From NCBI GenBank assembly GCA_937871285.1, contig CALMQS010000048.1:93485-157484 (forward strand): a stretch of 64,000 nt of DNA. Direction: 5' to 3'. The notes under the pieces were generated by a model. It saw only the letters and a list, made by a program, of their open reading frames with translations, had not been told where the DNA came from and searched no databases. The stretch is from an uncultured Sphingobacteriales bacterium. GTDB lineage: Bacteria > Bacteroidota > Bacteroidia > Chitinophagales > Chitinophagaceae. Positions 25,873 through 33,822 of this stretch are shown piece by piece; the first letter of the stretch is position 1, and each line of letters opens with the position of its first letter. The position numbers were made by a program, and so were the translations under genes.

Positions 25873-26646
25873 TCATATTTCCTTTTCCTTCAGCCTGAAA
25901 TAAGTGGCTACCCAAAAAACAGGCGCCCATATAAATTTTGCGAGTGCTATAACCGCATCTTCAATCCAGGGTGCTAACCGGTACAGCTTCATTTCATTAT
26001 CGCCATATATTACAAAGCTGGTTAAACCCCGCATACCACTATTGTGAGGCAATAAATTTTTCGCGAAAAATATGCCTGCCAGCATAAAAAGGAATATGAT
26101 AAACAGTGCGGCCAGTATGGTTTTTATAAAGGCATATCTTTCAAAATATACAGAGCCAAGAATGAACAGGGATTGGAGCGCCAGAAAAATATAGCAAAAT
26201 ATGATGACATGATCTTTCAGGTTGCGTACAGGTTCTATTATGTTATGAGGGTTTAAGCGGATAGCAAAAAAAGTGATTTGCTGGATAATAAAAAAGCTCA
26301 CCGCAAAAACGACAGGAAAAGCAATAAGCGAATAACAAATACCGCACAACAGTTTTTCGGTATGCGTTGCCGGAATGCTGAGCCAGTAAGTGCCTTTGGC
26401 TTTATCGCTCAATGCCCCAAATGTGGTGCTGGCGAATATTAAGCCCGCGCCAAAAAAAAGAACGAGGAAAATAACATAGGTATCTTCTTCATCGTAACGG
26501 CTTTCATTTGCAATGGCCCAAAAAATAAATATGATGGATAGCAAACCTATAAGCGCCAGCACAGATAAGCTGTAAAGCTTCGCATTGTCGAACCATTGTT
26601 TTTTAATGAGCAGCCCCAGCCTTGAAAAACTAAATGAATTATTCAT
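25873..26646 (-). CDS. ABC transporter membrane protein
   Basis: This 257-residue protein has six or so hydrophobic segments (LYSLSVLALIGLLSIIFIFW, VIFLVLFFGAGLIFASTTFG, CYSLIAFPVVFAVSFFIIQQ, YIFLALQSLFILGSVYF, ILAALFIIFLFMLAGIFF). It starts 14 bp after the ATPase gene, so it is the membrane partner. The segment GALSDKAKGTYWLSIPATHT EKLL is like the permeases of the YtrA-type and ABC-2-like Bacteroidota families. Substrate unknown; a role in antibiotic or envelope-stress response is typical for such operons. Confidence 0.72.
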   Translation of the reverse strand: MNNSFSFSRLGLLIKKQWFDNAKLYSLSVLALIGLLSIIFIFWAIANESRYDEEDTYVIFLVLFFGAGLIFASTTFGALSDKAKGTYWLSIPATHTEKLLCGICYSLIAFPVVFAVSFFIIQQITFFAIRLNPHNIIEPVRNLKDHVIIFCYIFLALQSLFILGSVYFERYAFIKTILAALFIIFLFMLAGIFFAKNLLPHNSGMRGLTSFVIYGDNEMKLYRLAPWIEDAVIALAKFIWAPVFWVATYFRLKEKEI

Positions 26647-26659
26647 GGTAATATCTTTA

Positions 26660-27490
26660 TCAGTTAAAAGCAGAATGAATTTTGTCGCGGTTTACAATAA
26701 TGGCTTTGTACAGCATTTCAAGATCCAGGCGGCTTTCTTCATGCATGGCGTTGCGGGTAATGACAGCATTGCCTTTTAATGACGGTTCGTTGTATAGTGA
26801 TTGCTGAATTTCTTCGGGATCAAAAGAAATTTTGAAATTCAGGTGATGCGTGATCTGCTCAATGGTTTGATCAAACAGGATCTTTCCTTCATCAATAATG
26901 GTAATGCGGTCAATAAGATTTTCTAAGTCTTTTACCTGGTGTGTGCTGATGATAATGGATTTGTTTTCATCCAAAGCGCTTGCTATTACTTTACGGAACT
27001 GGCTCTTGCTCATAATATCCAAACCGTTGGTAGGCTCATCCATTAGCAATAAAGCCGTATTGCATGCCAGCCCGAAACTGATGAGTGTTTTTTTCTTTTG
27101 CCCGTAGCTCATGCTTTGAATGGTATTATCAATCGGTATTTCAAACTCGATGAGGTAACGGTTATACTGGTCGTAGTTGAATTTTGGATAGAACGGCGCA
27201 TTGTATTTTGCCAGTCTTGCGGGTGTGATGTCGGGGAGAAAAAACTCCTCCGCTACCATAAATACGTCCTGTAAAAAGGAGGGTTTTCTTTTGCCCGGCA
27301 CATGATTTCCTACTGTAATGCTTCCCGTGTCGGGGAAAAGCGTTCCCGCGATATTGCGCAGCAGGGTTGATTTACCGGTACCGTTTTTACCCAGCAAACC
27401 ATAAATAAAGCCCGGTTGTAGCTGAAGGCTCAAACCGGTAAACACCTTTTTTTTGCTGTAGCCAAAGTGTAGGTTTTGTACAGAGACCAT
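26660..27490 (-). CDS. ABC transporter ATP-binding protein
   Basis: The 276-residue protein has Walker A GLLGKNGTGKST (about 32-43), a signature stretch SMSYGQKKKT (a variant of LSGGQ), Walker B ALLLMDEPTNGLD and the switch His in IIISTHQVKDLE. The C-terminal 70 residues are variable. It is the first gene of the GntR/GIN operon, immediately behind the promoter and operator at 27503-27559, and pairs with the permease 14 bp downstream. Export is more likely than import given the absence of a binding protein. Confidence 0.95.
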   Translation of the reverse strand: MVSVQNLHFGYSKKKVFTGLSLQLQPGFIYGLLGKNGTGKSTLLRNIAGTLFPDTGSITVGNHVPGKRKPSFLQDVFMVAEEFFLPDITPARLAKYNAPFYPKFNYDQYNRYLIEFEIPIDNTIQSMSYGQKKKTLISFGLACNTALLLMDEPTNGLDIMSKSQFRKVIASALDENKSIIISTHQVKDLENLIDRITIIDEGKILFDQTIEQITHHLNFKISFDPEEIQQSLYNEPSLKGNAVITRNAMHEESRLDLEMLYKAIIVNRDKIHSAFN

Positions 27491-27502
27491 ATGTAGTGAT
27501 TT

Positions 27503-27526
27503 AGTGTACTATTGTATTAGTACACT
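27503..27526. promoter_or_regulatory. Inverted-repeat operator of the GntR regulator
   Basis: AGTGTACT, eight bases, AGTACACT: a perfect 8-bp dyad ending 13 bp upstream of the ABC ATPase start, at the predicted transcription start. The form matches YtrA-type operators (AGTGTAC-N-GTACACT). Binding here would block transcription of the five-gene unit. Confidence 0.75.
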
Positions 27527-27559
27527 GCAAATATAATACTGATTTTTTATTATCAAAAT
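27527..27559 (-). promoter_or_regulatory. Bacteroidota-type promoter of the ABC/GntR operon
   Basis: On the minus strand a -7 box TATATTTG (27535-27528) matches the TAnnTTTG consensus, with TTTTG 18 bp upstream as the -33 element. The transcription start predicted a few bases downstream falls inside the operator at 27503-27526. Confidence 0.65.
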
Positions 27560-27719
27560 TTTTTTTGATTTTCTTTCCGGCGATCCGGGTAGGATTAAAA
27601 GGTGTGGATGAAATTCCCCTTAATGGCGCGGCATTTTCACCTGCAGGATGAATATTGCTGCTGAAATTACTGGCAACGTTATTGCAGAATTATCTTTTTA
27701 ATCAAATAAAACAAAAGCT

Positions 27720-27884
27720 ATGAAGAACTTATTATTGATCTGCATAACCTGCTTTATTTTTTCAGCCTGTGGCAATCCTTCTACGGATAGCATAGAGAAC
27801 AACAGTGCCGATTCCATTACGACCGCTCCTTCCGATACGCTTTATCCCCAAACAGATACAAGTGCTATAAATCCGCAGCCGTAA
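27720..27884 (+). CDS. Small lipoprotein
   Basis: An ATG at 27720 opens 54 codons: KNLLLICITCFIFSAC with a lipobox (FSAC), then a Ser/Thr/Asp-rich low-complexity tail (STDSIENNSADSITTAPSDT). It is a typical small Bacteroidota lipoprotein with no recognisable domain. It is followed 73 bp later by a 37-bp dyad and a T-run, which looks like its terminator. The ABC operon is divergent from it. Confidence 0.65.
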   Translation: MKNLLLICITCFIFSACGNPSTDSIENNSADSITTAPSDTLYPQTDTSAINPQP

Positions 27885-27957
27885 GAACGCAGGAAATGAA
27901 TAAAGGAGAAGGAAAGCGCAGAAAGTAACCTGAATCATGAGCAGGACTTTCATTTTT

Positions 27958-27994
27958 GCCGCAGATTTGCAGGTACTACCTGCTGACCTGCGGC
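27958..27994 (+). terminator. 37-bp dyad with T-run, likely intrinsic terminator
   Basis: GCCGCAG (27958-27964) pairs with CTGCGGC (27988-27994) and inside it GCAGGTA (27969-27975) pairs with TACCTGC (27977-27983) around a single C, the two stems separated by a symmetric 4/4 internal loop. ATCTTTTTG follows. This fits a rho-independent terminator for the lipoprotein gene; the strong symmetry also allows a protein-binding or cruciform site. Confidence 0.65.
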
Positions 27995-28225
27995 ATCTTT
28001 TTGATTATGCGGTCGGTACCCAACGGCAGGAGGGTCAGGCCGCATTAACCAAAAATACCACAAATGGGTTATTGCATCTGACAGGTAAACTTTTTACCTT
28101 GGCCTCCGTGTTCCTGCAAGTAAATCATCCGCCCTGCAAACTTCCGCACACCTTGTTGCCCTGCCCCCGAAAAAATATCCATATCATATCGTGAAAGAAT
28201 TGAACACTTCCTGTGTTGGGCAAAT

Positions 28226-28264
28226 GGGTACACTCAATTTTTTTACGTTATGAGAGGGTACACT
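28226..28264. promoter_or_regulatory. Two 9-bp direct repeats upstream of the eCIS operon
   Basis: GGGTACACT occurs at 28226-28234 and again at 28256-28264, start to start 30 bp, about three helical turns, so both lie on one face of the DNA. They end 25 bp before the first eCIS start codon. Such spacing suits a dimeric regulator. The complement AGTGTAC equals the half-site of the GntR operator at 27503. Confidence 0.4.
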
Positions 28265-28288
28265 TTTTACCATTGAAACACATCGGGT

Positions 28289-28918
28289 ATGATCCACGAA
28301 GCACTTGGCTTATTGCGCCGTGAACTGGTAACCTATCTTTCCTCGCATGGATATGCCGCTGCGGAAGATATAGTGGTAATTGAAAATATCGGGCTTTTTG
28401 AGTCTGCTGCCAGTGGTGTGAATTTAGATGACAAGATCGTTTTTACCCTGGTGAACATTGAAGAAGAAAGTACGCTGAAAAACAATGCCTTCGTAAAAAA
28501 GGAGTTTGCCAGCGTGGCGCAATATGAAAATCCTCCTGTTTTTCTGAATCTTTACCTGCTTGTTACTGCTTGCAATAAATCGGCAGACAATAATAGTTAT
28601 ACAGATGCATTGGAAAGGCTTTCACTGGTGATTGCTTTTTTTCAAAGTAAAAATTCCTTTTCTTCAGGCGGTTCTGTTTCGGGTGGCACGCCTTCCTTTA
28701 CTAATGAAGACCTGCTGCAGCTTACTATCCGTCATGAAATGTATACGCTCAGTTTTGAGCAGGTCAATCATTTGTGGGGCACGCTGGGTGGAAAGCAGAT
28801 GCCTTTTGTATTGTATAAACTTCGGCTGATAGCTATTACGGAACGCAAAGTGCTGAGAGAAGTGCCATTGATTGAAGAAATAGAAACCCATTTTTCAAAA
28901 ATACCAACCGGTCATTGA
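28289..28918 (+). CDS. eCIS DUF4255 cap/terminator protein (Pvc16/Afp16 family)
   Basis: This 209-residue protein is a DUF4255 (Pvc16 N-terminal) domain: it begins with MIHEALGLLRRELVTYLSSH, then VVIENIGLFES, ITLVNIEEE-like FTLVNIEEESTLKNNAF and PPVFLNLYLLVTA, and ends with a long loop (SGGSVSGGTPSFTNEDL) before the last helices. In PVC/Afp particles the homologue caps the sheath and tube at the end away from the baseplate. It is the first gene of the 31-kb cluster and ends 1 bp overlapping the next gene (TGATG), so translation is coupled. Confidence 0.9.
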   Translation: MIHEALGLLRRELVTYLSSHGYAAAEDIVVIENIGLFESAASGVNLDDKIVFTLVNIEEESTLKNNAFVKKEFASVAQYENPPVFLNLYLLVTACNKSADNNSYTDALERLSLVIAFFQSKNSFSSGGSVSGGTPSFTNEDLLQLTIRHEMYTLSFEQVNHLWGTLGGKQMPFVLYKLRLIAITERKVLREVPLIEEIETHFSKIPTGH

Positions 28919-30264
28919 TGGGGGTTATTTATAAAATATTATTTGAAGTAAAGCTGCTCCACGAGTTTTATCTTACCCAACCTAACGGGCAAACGGTATT
29001 TGACTTGGCCGCGCAAACAGACAGAATTAACTTTTTATTTAACCGCTTTGCGCGTGGCGACAGGGATATTAACAGTGAGCTGCGTTTTGACCTCCCGGAA
29101 AGTGTACGTAAAACCTTCCGGGATTATCACCTGAAATTACTGCCTTCTTATGCCGGTTGCAAGGTTGGAGTGGAAGTGAAAAGGCAAAAGCTTCCTGACG
29201 GAACGGTGGTTTATCAACCCCTGATCCCTTTGCCCGATGCCTCGAATATTGCTTTCCTTATCGTACGGAAAAACAATGCCTGGGATGCGTATACCAGTGC
29301 TAAAATGCAGCGGCTGACGAATGCAGTATATTATTTTTCAAATGAAAATGTTACCGGTGTAAAAGCATATCCCGTTTTGTCTAACAGCATACCAGCCTTT
29401 GACGCTTCCCTGATATATGAACAGGGTGAGCAGGCTTCATTCGGTCTTAATGATACCCGTTCTTTCTATATTGATAAAGATGGAAACGGGCAGTGGCTGA
29501 ATATAAGCGGCACCCATTTCGTAAATGAAACCGACCGTATCCTGCTTCCGCTGCGTTTTTCCTATAATTTCAGCGCTGCCGGTAACATAACGGAAGCAGA
29601 AATGATATTGAAAGATAAAGATGGGAATGCCGTAGTGCTTTCAAGGGATGAATATGGTACGGAGAAAAAAGCTTTGACGTTTAAAAGCATGGCGCCGCTT
29701 CAAAAAATAACACTGGATTTCAGCCGGGGAGATATAGCCACGCTTCCTGCTTTCCCGGCAGATGAAAATATTTTTTATACCCTTGAAGTAAAAGATAATA
29801 ATGGAAATACCTCCATACACCGTTTCCTGTTTTTTAATGATCCTGTTAACCTCAGGGAAAGCTGGGGATTAATAAATATGAAGCCAAAGGTAACCGACCC
29901 CGCTTTCCATTTATTGGATAACAATGGCTTTTTGCTTACCCGTATAATGCCCGACAGCAGTATGGTGCCGGCGCCCGTTTTTGAAATAAGAATGAAAAGC
30001 CGGCTTTCTTTCTGGCGATACATTCATGATAAAAAGAAAAAGCTGAAAAATGAACACCCCGATTTCCTGTTCCCGCAAAACAACAACCTTGTTTCAATTT
30101 TACCCCGCCCGTTAAGCTTCACCCCTTATTTGTTAAAGAAGCCCGATAATAGTTCGTATTACCTGCCCAACCCCCTTCCTTTTGAGTTAGTAAAAACAGA
30201 AAATGGCAAGCAGTATACAGACATTTTTGTAGGAGCGTCTGCCCTGTTCCCATTATTACCATAA
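28918..30264 (+). CDS. Conserved eCIS-locus protein of unknown function
   Basis: The ATG at 28918 overlaps the stop of the cap gene, giving 448 residues. There is no signal peptide. The N-terminal 100 residues are mixed alpha/beta (YKILFEVKLLHEFYLTQPNG, FRDYHLKLLPSYAGCKVGVE), and residues about 220-310 look like one immunoglobulin-like beta sandwich (AEMILKDKDGNAVVLSRDEY, YTLEVKDNNGNTSIHRFLFF). I recognise no named family. I recall proteins of this kind next to the DUF4255 gene in other Bacteroidota injection-system loci, which suggests a structural or assembly role at the distal end; this is inference. Confidence 0.75.
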   Translation: MGVIYKILFEVKLLHEFYLTQPNGQTVFDLAAQTDRINFLFNRFARGDRDINSELRFDLPESVRKTFRDYHLKLLPSYAGCKVGVEVKRQKLPDGTVVYQPLIPLPDASNIAFLIVRKNNAWDAYTSAKMQRLTNAVYYFSNENVTGVKAYPVLSNSIPAFDASLIYEQGEQASFGLNDTRSFYIDKDGNGQWLNISGTHFVNETDRILLPLRFSYNFSAAGNITEAEMILKDKDGNAVVLSRDEYGTEKKALTFKSMAPLQKITLDFSRGDIATLPAFPADENIFYTLEVKDNNGNTSIHRFLFFNDPVNLRESWGLINMKPKVTDPAFHLLDNNGFLLTRIMPDSSMVPAPVFEIRMKSRLSFWRYIHDKKKKLKNEHPDFLFPQNNNLVSILPRPLSFTPYLLKKPDNSSYYLPNPLPFELVKTENGKQYTDIFVGASALFPLLP

Positions 30265-30316
30265 TGTATGCGCAAACTGGTTTCGTAAACAATTTATAAA
30301 CACAAAACCTTTTCAT

Positions 30317-31711
30317 ATGCCAGAATATAAAACCCCCGGAGTTTATATTGAAGAGATTCCAAAACTCCCTCCGTCCATTGCCTCGGTTGAAACGGCTATC
30401 CCCGCGTTTATCGGATATACGCAGAAAGCGCAGCTAAAGGAACCTGCCGATCTGATCAATATACCCAAACGCATTTCCTCTATGCTGGAATATGAACAGT
30501 TCTTTGGTGGTCCCCTGCCTGAAACAACAATTACCGTAACCATAGATGTTACACAGCCCGGGCGTATTGATGCGCAGGGTAAGGTTATTACACCTGCTCC
30601 CTACCTGATGTATTATTCGCTTCAACTGTTTTTTATTAATGGGGGAGGTCCGTGCTATATCGTATCGGTAGGCGACTACAGCGGAGGCGGAGTAATTGAC
30701 CAGGCAACCCTGCAGGGAGGGCTGGATGAGGTTGAAAAGATAAACGAGGTTACCTTACTATTATTTCCCGATGGTTTGAATATGACCGGCGCCGGTAATT
30801 ATTATGCGTTATATAAGGAAGCTATGGATCAGTGTGCGGAGCTCAAAGATCGCTTTGCTGTTTTAGACGTATGGGTAGATCCGGATGCTACCGTTGATAA
30901 TATACAGGTGCTTCGCGACTTTGATTTTGGCACAATTGATACGATGAAATATGCTGCTGTTTACTACCCGCGCATCTATACCAGGTTAGATTACCAGTAC
31001 GACGATGAAGATGCGGTAACGATTGTTGGTGTTGGCGATGGTTCCTTAAACGGAACGCTTGCCGAATTAAAGTCAAAAAATAATGCCTATTATTTTATGG
31101 CCAAAAGCGCCATTGCAGATATTGAGATGCTCATGCCTGCTTCCAGTGCCGTTGTTGGAAGATATGCCGAAGTAGATAATACCAGGGGTGTTTGGAAAGC
31201 GCCGGCTAATGTGGGGATTGATTTTGCTATACGTCCTGAAATATTGGTTACACACAAACAGCAGGAAGGGTTGAATGTAGATACCCTTGCCGGTAAATCC
31301 ATTAACGTTATCCGTTCTTTCGCAGGAAGAGGCCCCGCCATTATCTGGGGAGCCAGAACATTGGCCGGCAACGACAATGAATGGCGTTATATTTCCGTGA
31401 GACGATTTTTTAATATGGTAGAAGAATCAACTAAAAATGCTACGGAGCGCTTTGTGTTTGAACCTAACGACCGCAATACCTGGATACGCGTAAAATCCAT
31501 GATCGAAAATTACCTCACCCAGCAATGGAAGGCCGGGGCATTGATGGGCACTACCACCCGCGAAGCCTATTTTGTGAAAGTAGGGCTCGGGGAAACCATG
31601 ACGGAATTAGACATATGGGAAGGGCGCATGATTGTGGAAATTGGCCTCGCGGTGGTTCGTCCGGCCGAATTTATCATCCTGCGTTTCATGCACAAAATGC
31701 TGCAGGAATGA
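30317..31711 (+). CDS. eCIS contractile sheath protein (Pvc2-like)
   Basis: The 464-residue protein starts with PEYKTPGVYIEEIPKLPPSI, the sheath N-terminus shared by Afp, PVC and phage sheaths, and carries the conserved C-terminal region (RRFFNMVEESTKNATERFVF, NTWIRVKSMIENYLTQQWKA GALMGTT, VEIGLAVVRPAEFIILRF) that makes the handshake to the next ring. It polymerises around the tube and contracts on firing. There is only one sheath gene here, while PVC and Afp have three. It starts 52 bp after the preceding gene. Confidence 0.97.
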   Translation: MPEYKTPGVYIEEIPKLPPSIASVETAIPAFIGYTQKAQLKEPADLINIPKRISSMLEYEQFFGGPLPETTITVTIDVTQPGRIDAQGKVITPAPYLMYYSLQLFFINGGGPCYIVSVGDYSGGGVIDQATLQGGLDEVEKINEVTLLLFPDGLNMTGAGNYYALYKEAMDQCAELKDRFAVLDVWVDPDATVDNIQVLRDFDFGTIDTMKYAAVYYPRIYTRLDYQYDDEDAVTIVGVGDGSLNGTLAELKSKNNAYYFMAKSAIADIEMLMPASSAVVGRYAEVDNTRGVWKAPANVGIDFAIRPEILVTHKQQEGLNVDTLAGKSINVIRSFAGRGPAIIWGARTLAGNDNEWRYISVRRFFNMVEESTKNATERFVFEPNDRNTWIRVKSMIENYLTQQWKAGALMGTTTREAYFVKVGLGETMTELDIWEGRMIVEIGLAVVRPAEFIILRFMHKMLQE

Positions 31712-31760
31712 TAAACTATGTGTAACAAAACAGGATTCTTAAATTTTAAAATCATTCAAC

Positions 31761-32774
31761 ATGTCAATCATATCATCTTCAAAAAAAGGTACCAGGCAGC
31801 AGAATGATGACTGCGGCAATTGCGAAGAGAACGATACCGCCACGCAAAAATCAATCAGTACAGAACGAAAAAAATACTGTAACGAACTGTATACAGCGGC
31901 GGGTGAGATGAGCCAGTATGAAACCAATTACTACGGGCAAAGCAATTTGTATGAACAAAAAAAATGCATGTTTGTGTGGACGGAGGACAATTACCGCCGT
32001 TATCGGAATACGGAGATCTGTGTTGGCACAGAGCTGCTGCAATCCAACGATCTCATCAAAGAAAATGTGAGCAATTATATAAAGTGGGGCAATGATCTTT
32101 CTGCCGGCCTCAAAAATATCTTTAAAGCTATAAAGGATGTGAAAATAAAACTGGGCGACCTGCGTACTGCGGCGGGTAAGCTGGAGGATTGCAAAAATGA
32201 TAGTTGCAATTGCACGCAAATGACCATTTTAACGGGCGAGCAGCAAAAGAATTGTGAAACAAGACCTTCGCAGGACAACAGGCCCGACGAATGCAACGAT
32301 GCCAAAGAAGTGCTGGACGACCTTATTTGCATGCCCAAAGCGCTTGGATTTGATGCAGACTATATTTTTAACGCCGCTTCCGATGTGATCGGCATTCAGG
32401 TTTTTTCCAACCTGGGCACGCTCGACCCTCTGCAAAAAACGCTTGCCGATGATGCCAAAGCTTTTGAAAAGCATATCCAGGATACGATGAAATTGAGGGA
32501 AGGCGCTTTGAAGAAAACACAGGAAGACCTCGTAAAAGCCGTGCAGGAAGCCACTAAATCTGCTACCGGATTGTACAATAAGAGGAGTGATTTTGAAGGA
32601 CTGATGTGTACTACCAAATTCATTTGTTGTCCTGCATGTGATTGTGTTACAGAAGATGATAATTGCAAACCCCGCCTGGAAAAATGCAAAGAGGAAATTT
32701 GTGAAATATGTGACGAAGTGAAGGAGACCTTTTGTAATGAGAGTGGAGGTAATGATGAAACCACTGCCGGTTAA
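31761..32774 (+). CDS. Cysteine-rich helical protein 1 of the eCIS locus
   Basis: This 337-residue protein has 21 cysteines (6.2%). They lie in an N-terminal CGNC pair (18-21), a mid-protein CKNDSCNC stretch and a dense C-terminal block (FICCPACDC, then four spaced Cys). Between them are long charged helices (LKNIFKAIKDVKIKLGDLRT, FEKHIQDTMKLREGALKKTQ) with coiled-coil character. No signal peptide, no membrane segment, no family recognised. It lies between the sheath and tube genes, 49 bp after the sheath, and is followed by a second protein of the same type. The position implies a structural or assembly role; metal binding or disulfides are both possible. Confidence 0.7.
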   Translation: MSIISSSKKGTRQQNDDCGNCEENDTATQKSISTERKKYCNELYTAAGEMSQYETNYYGQSNLYEQKKCMFVWTEDNYRRYRNTEICVGTELLQSNDLIKENVSNYIKWGNDLSAGLKNIFKAIKDVKIKLGDLRTAAGKLEDCKNDSCNCTQMTILTGEQQKNCETRPSQDNRPDECNDAKEVLDDLICMPKALGFDADYIFNAASDVIGIQVFSNLGTLDPLQKTLADDAKAFEKHIQDTMKLREGALKKTQEDLVKAVQEATKSATGLYNKRSDFEGLMCTTKFICCPACDCVTEDDNCKPRLEKCKEEICEICDEVKETFCNESGGNDETTAG

Positions 32775-32814
32775 CAGGAGGTGAATTAATCCATAACAAT
32801 TAAATCAAATTATT

Positions 32815-33783
32815 ATGCTTACAGAACATAAATATCAGAAACTGGCGGATACCTGGGATGCTAAGATCAAAGCATGCTGCGATAAGGAAGATCCGGATGA
32901 TCCGCGGGGCTGCGATTGTTGCTATGATAGCTGGCAGGATGAGCTGAAAGTGGTAAAAACAAAATACAGCGAGTCGGAAGAGAAAGCGAGGCAGCTTAAG
33001 GATGAGCTGACGATAGTGGCAGACCGGAGGGATAAATTAAAAATGTGGTACGATGAGCTGACAAAGGCCAATGATCTGGCCCGCAAAATTTGTGATCAAC
33101 TGGAGATATTGCTTACCCAGGTGGAGAAAATAAGCACCAATACGGGGCTGGCAGTACAGGCCATTAAAACCCTTTACTGCATGGTACGTGATTTTTATAT
33201 GCAGGTAGACCTCATAAAAACAAAATACGACCGGTTGCAGAACTGCATTAAATGTTTGAATAACCCGGCACTTGGCCCGGGTGTAGGCATCATGAAATGC
33301 TTAGAGGAATATGGGAAGAAACTGGAAATTGTTATTGCCACGAGGGATGAAGTAATAAAAATGCTGATGGCGGCTATCAAAATAGCCTGTCGCATTAACA
33401 AAAACATTTCAGTTGATTTTGGATTAAGCACGGTTATCACGGAATGGAGCACGGCGTTTAACTGTTCTGTTCAGTGTGATGATGACGCAGCGCCCTGCCC
33501 CCCTGCAGGCGCCAAAGCGAATATGACTAAAACCGGAACGGCGCCTGCACAGGAAGACAGTTGTTTGGGAGCCTGCAGCCTTGAGCCCATACTCCTGTTC
33601 CCTGTTTGCAAAGACCCGTATTACAAGTGTGTAGATGATCAGTATGAAACAGATAAAAAAGCCGCGGAAGATCTGGCTAAGGAATTATTGAAAGAGAATA
33701 AGAAAAAGGAAGCTTTGCTTGCATGCAAGCAAAGCCTGGAATCGGCTATTAAAGAAACAGATCCCAAAAGCAGGTGTAAATAA
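32815..33783 (+). CDS. Cysteine-rich helical protein 2 of the eCIS locus
   Basis: This 322-residue protein has 20 cysteines (6.2%): CC at 21-22, the cluster GCDCCYD near 36, CIKC near 141, CSVQC, DSCLGACSL, and single Cys to the C-terminus (SRCK). Long helices dominate (SESEEKARQLKDELTIVADR, DLARKICDQLEILLTQVEKI), predicted as coiled coil, and the C-terminal part is Lys/Glu-rich. It resembles the preceding protein in design rather than in sequence, so the two may interact or be ancient paralogues. It lies 40 bp after the first and 39 bp before the tube gene. No family recognised. Confidence 0.7.
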   Translation: MLTEHKYQKLADTWDAKIKACCDKEDPDDPRGCDCCYDSWQDELKVVKTKYSESEEKARQLKDELTIVADRRDKLKMWYDELTKANDLARKICDQLEILLTQVEKISTNTGLAVQAIKTLYCMVRDFYMQVDLIKTKYDRLQNCIKCLNNPALGPGVGIMKCLEEYGKKLEIVIATRDEVIKMLMAAIKIACRINKNISVDFGLSTVITEWSTAFNCSVQCDDDAAPCPPAGAKANMTKTGTAPAQEDSCLGACSLEPILLFPVCKDPYYKCVDDQYETDKKAAEDLAKELLKENKKKEALLACKQSLESAIKETDPKSRCK

Positions 33784-33822
33784 TGCAGAAACCCATTCAC
33801 ATCATCTTTAAAATTAAAAATT

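Larger units (their letters stand above)
27885..28288. other. Gap between the small lipoprotein and the eCIS operon
   Basis: These 404 bp hold a 37-bp dyad with a T-run (27958-27994), a minor hairpin (GAACACTTCCTGTGTT near 28202-28217) and two direct repeats GGGTACACT (28226-28234 and 28256-28264) just ahead of the first eCIS gene. A reading frame of 85 codons from 27937 runs through the dyad and shows no family features; I do not call it a gene. The eCIS promoter probably lies between 28190 and 28280, but I see no clean TAnnTTTG box. Confidence 0.5.

Noticed and set aside
27937..28194. Reading frame of 85 codons upstream of the eCIS operon
   Set aside because: It runs through the 37-bp dyad and T-run, shows no signal, motif or family likeness, and has unbalanced composition; the region reads better as terminator plus promoter.
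32075..32764. Long antisense frames opposite the Cys-rich proteins
   Set aside because: The plus-strand frames have start codons, the operon direction and a consistent helical composition; the antisense frames are made of Phe/Ser/Leu-rich shadows of Lys/Glu codons.
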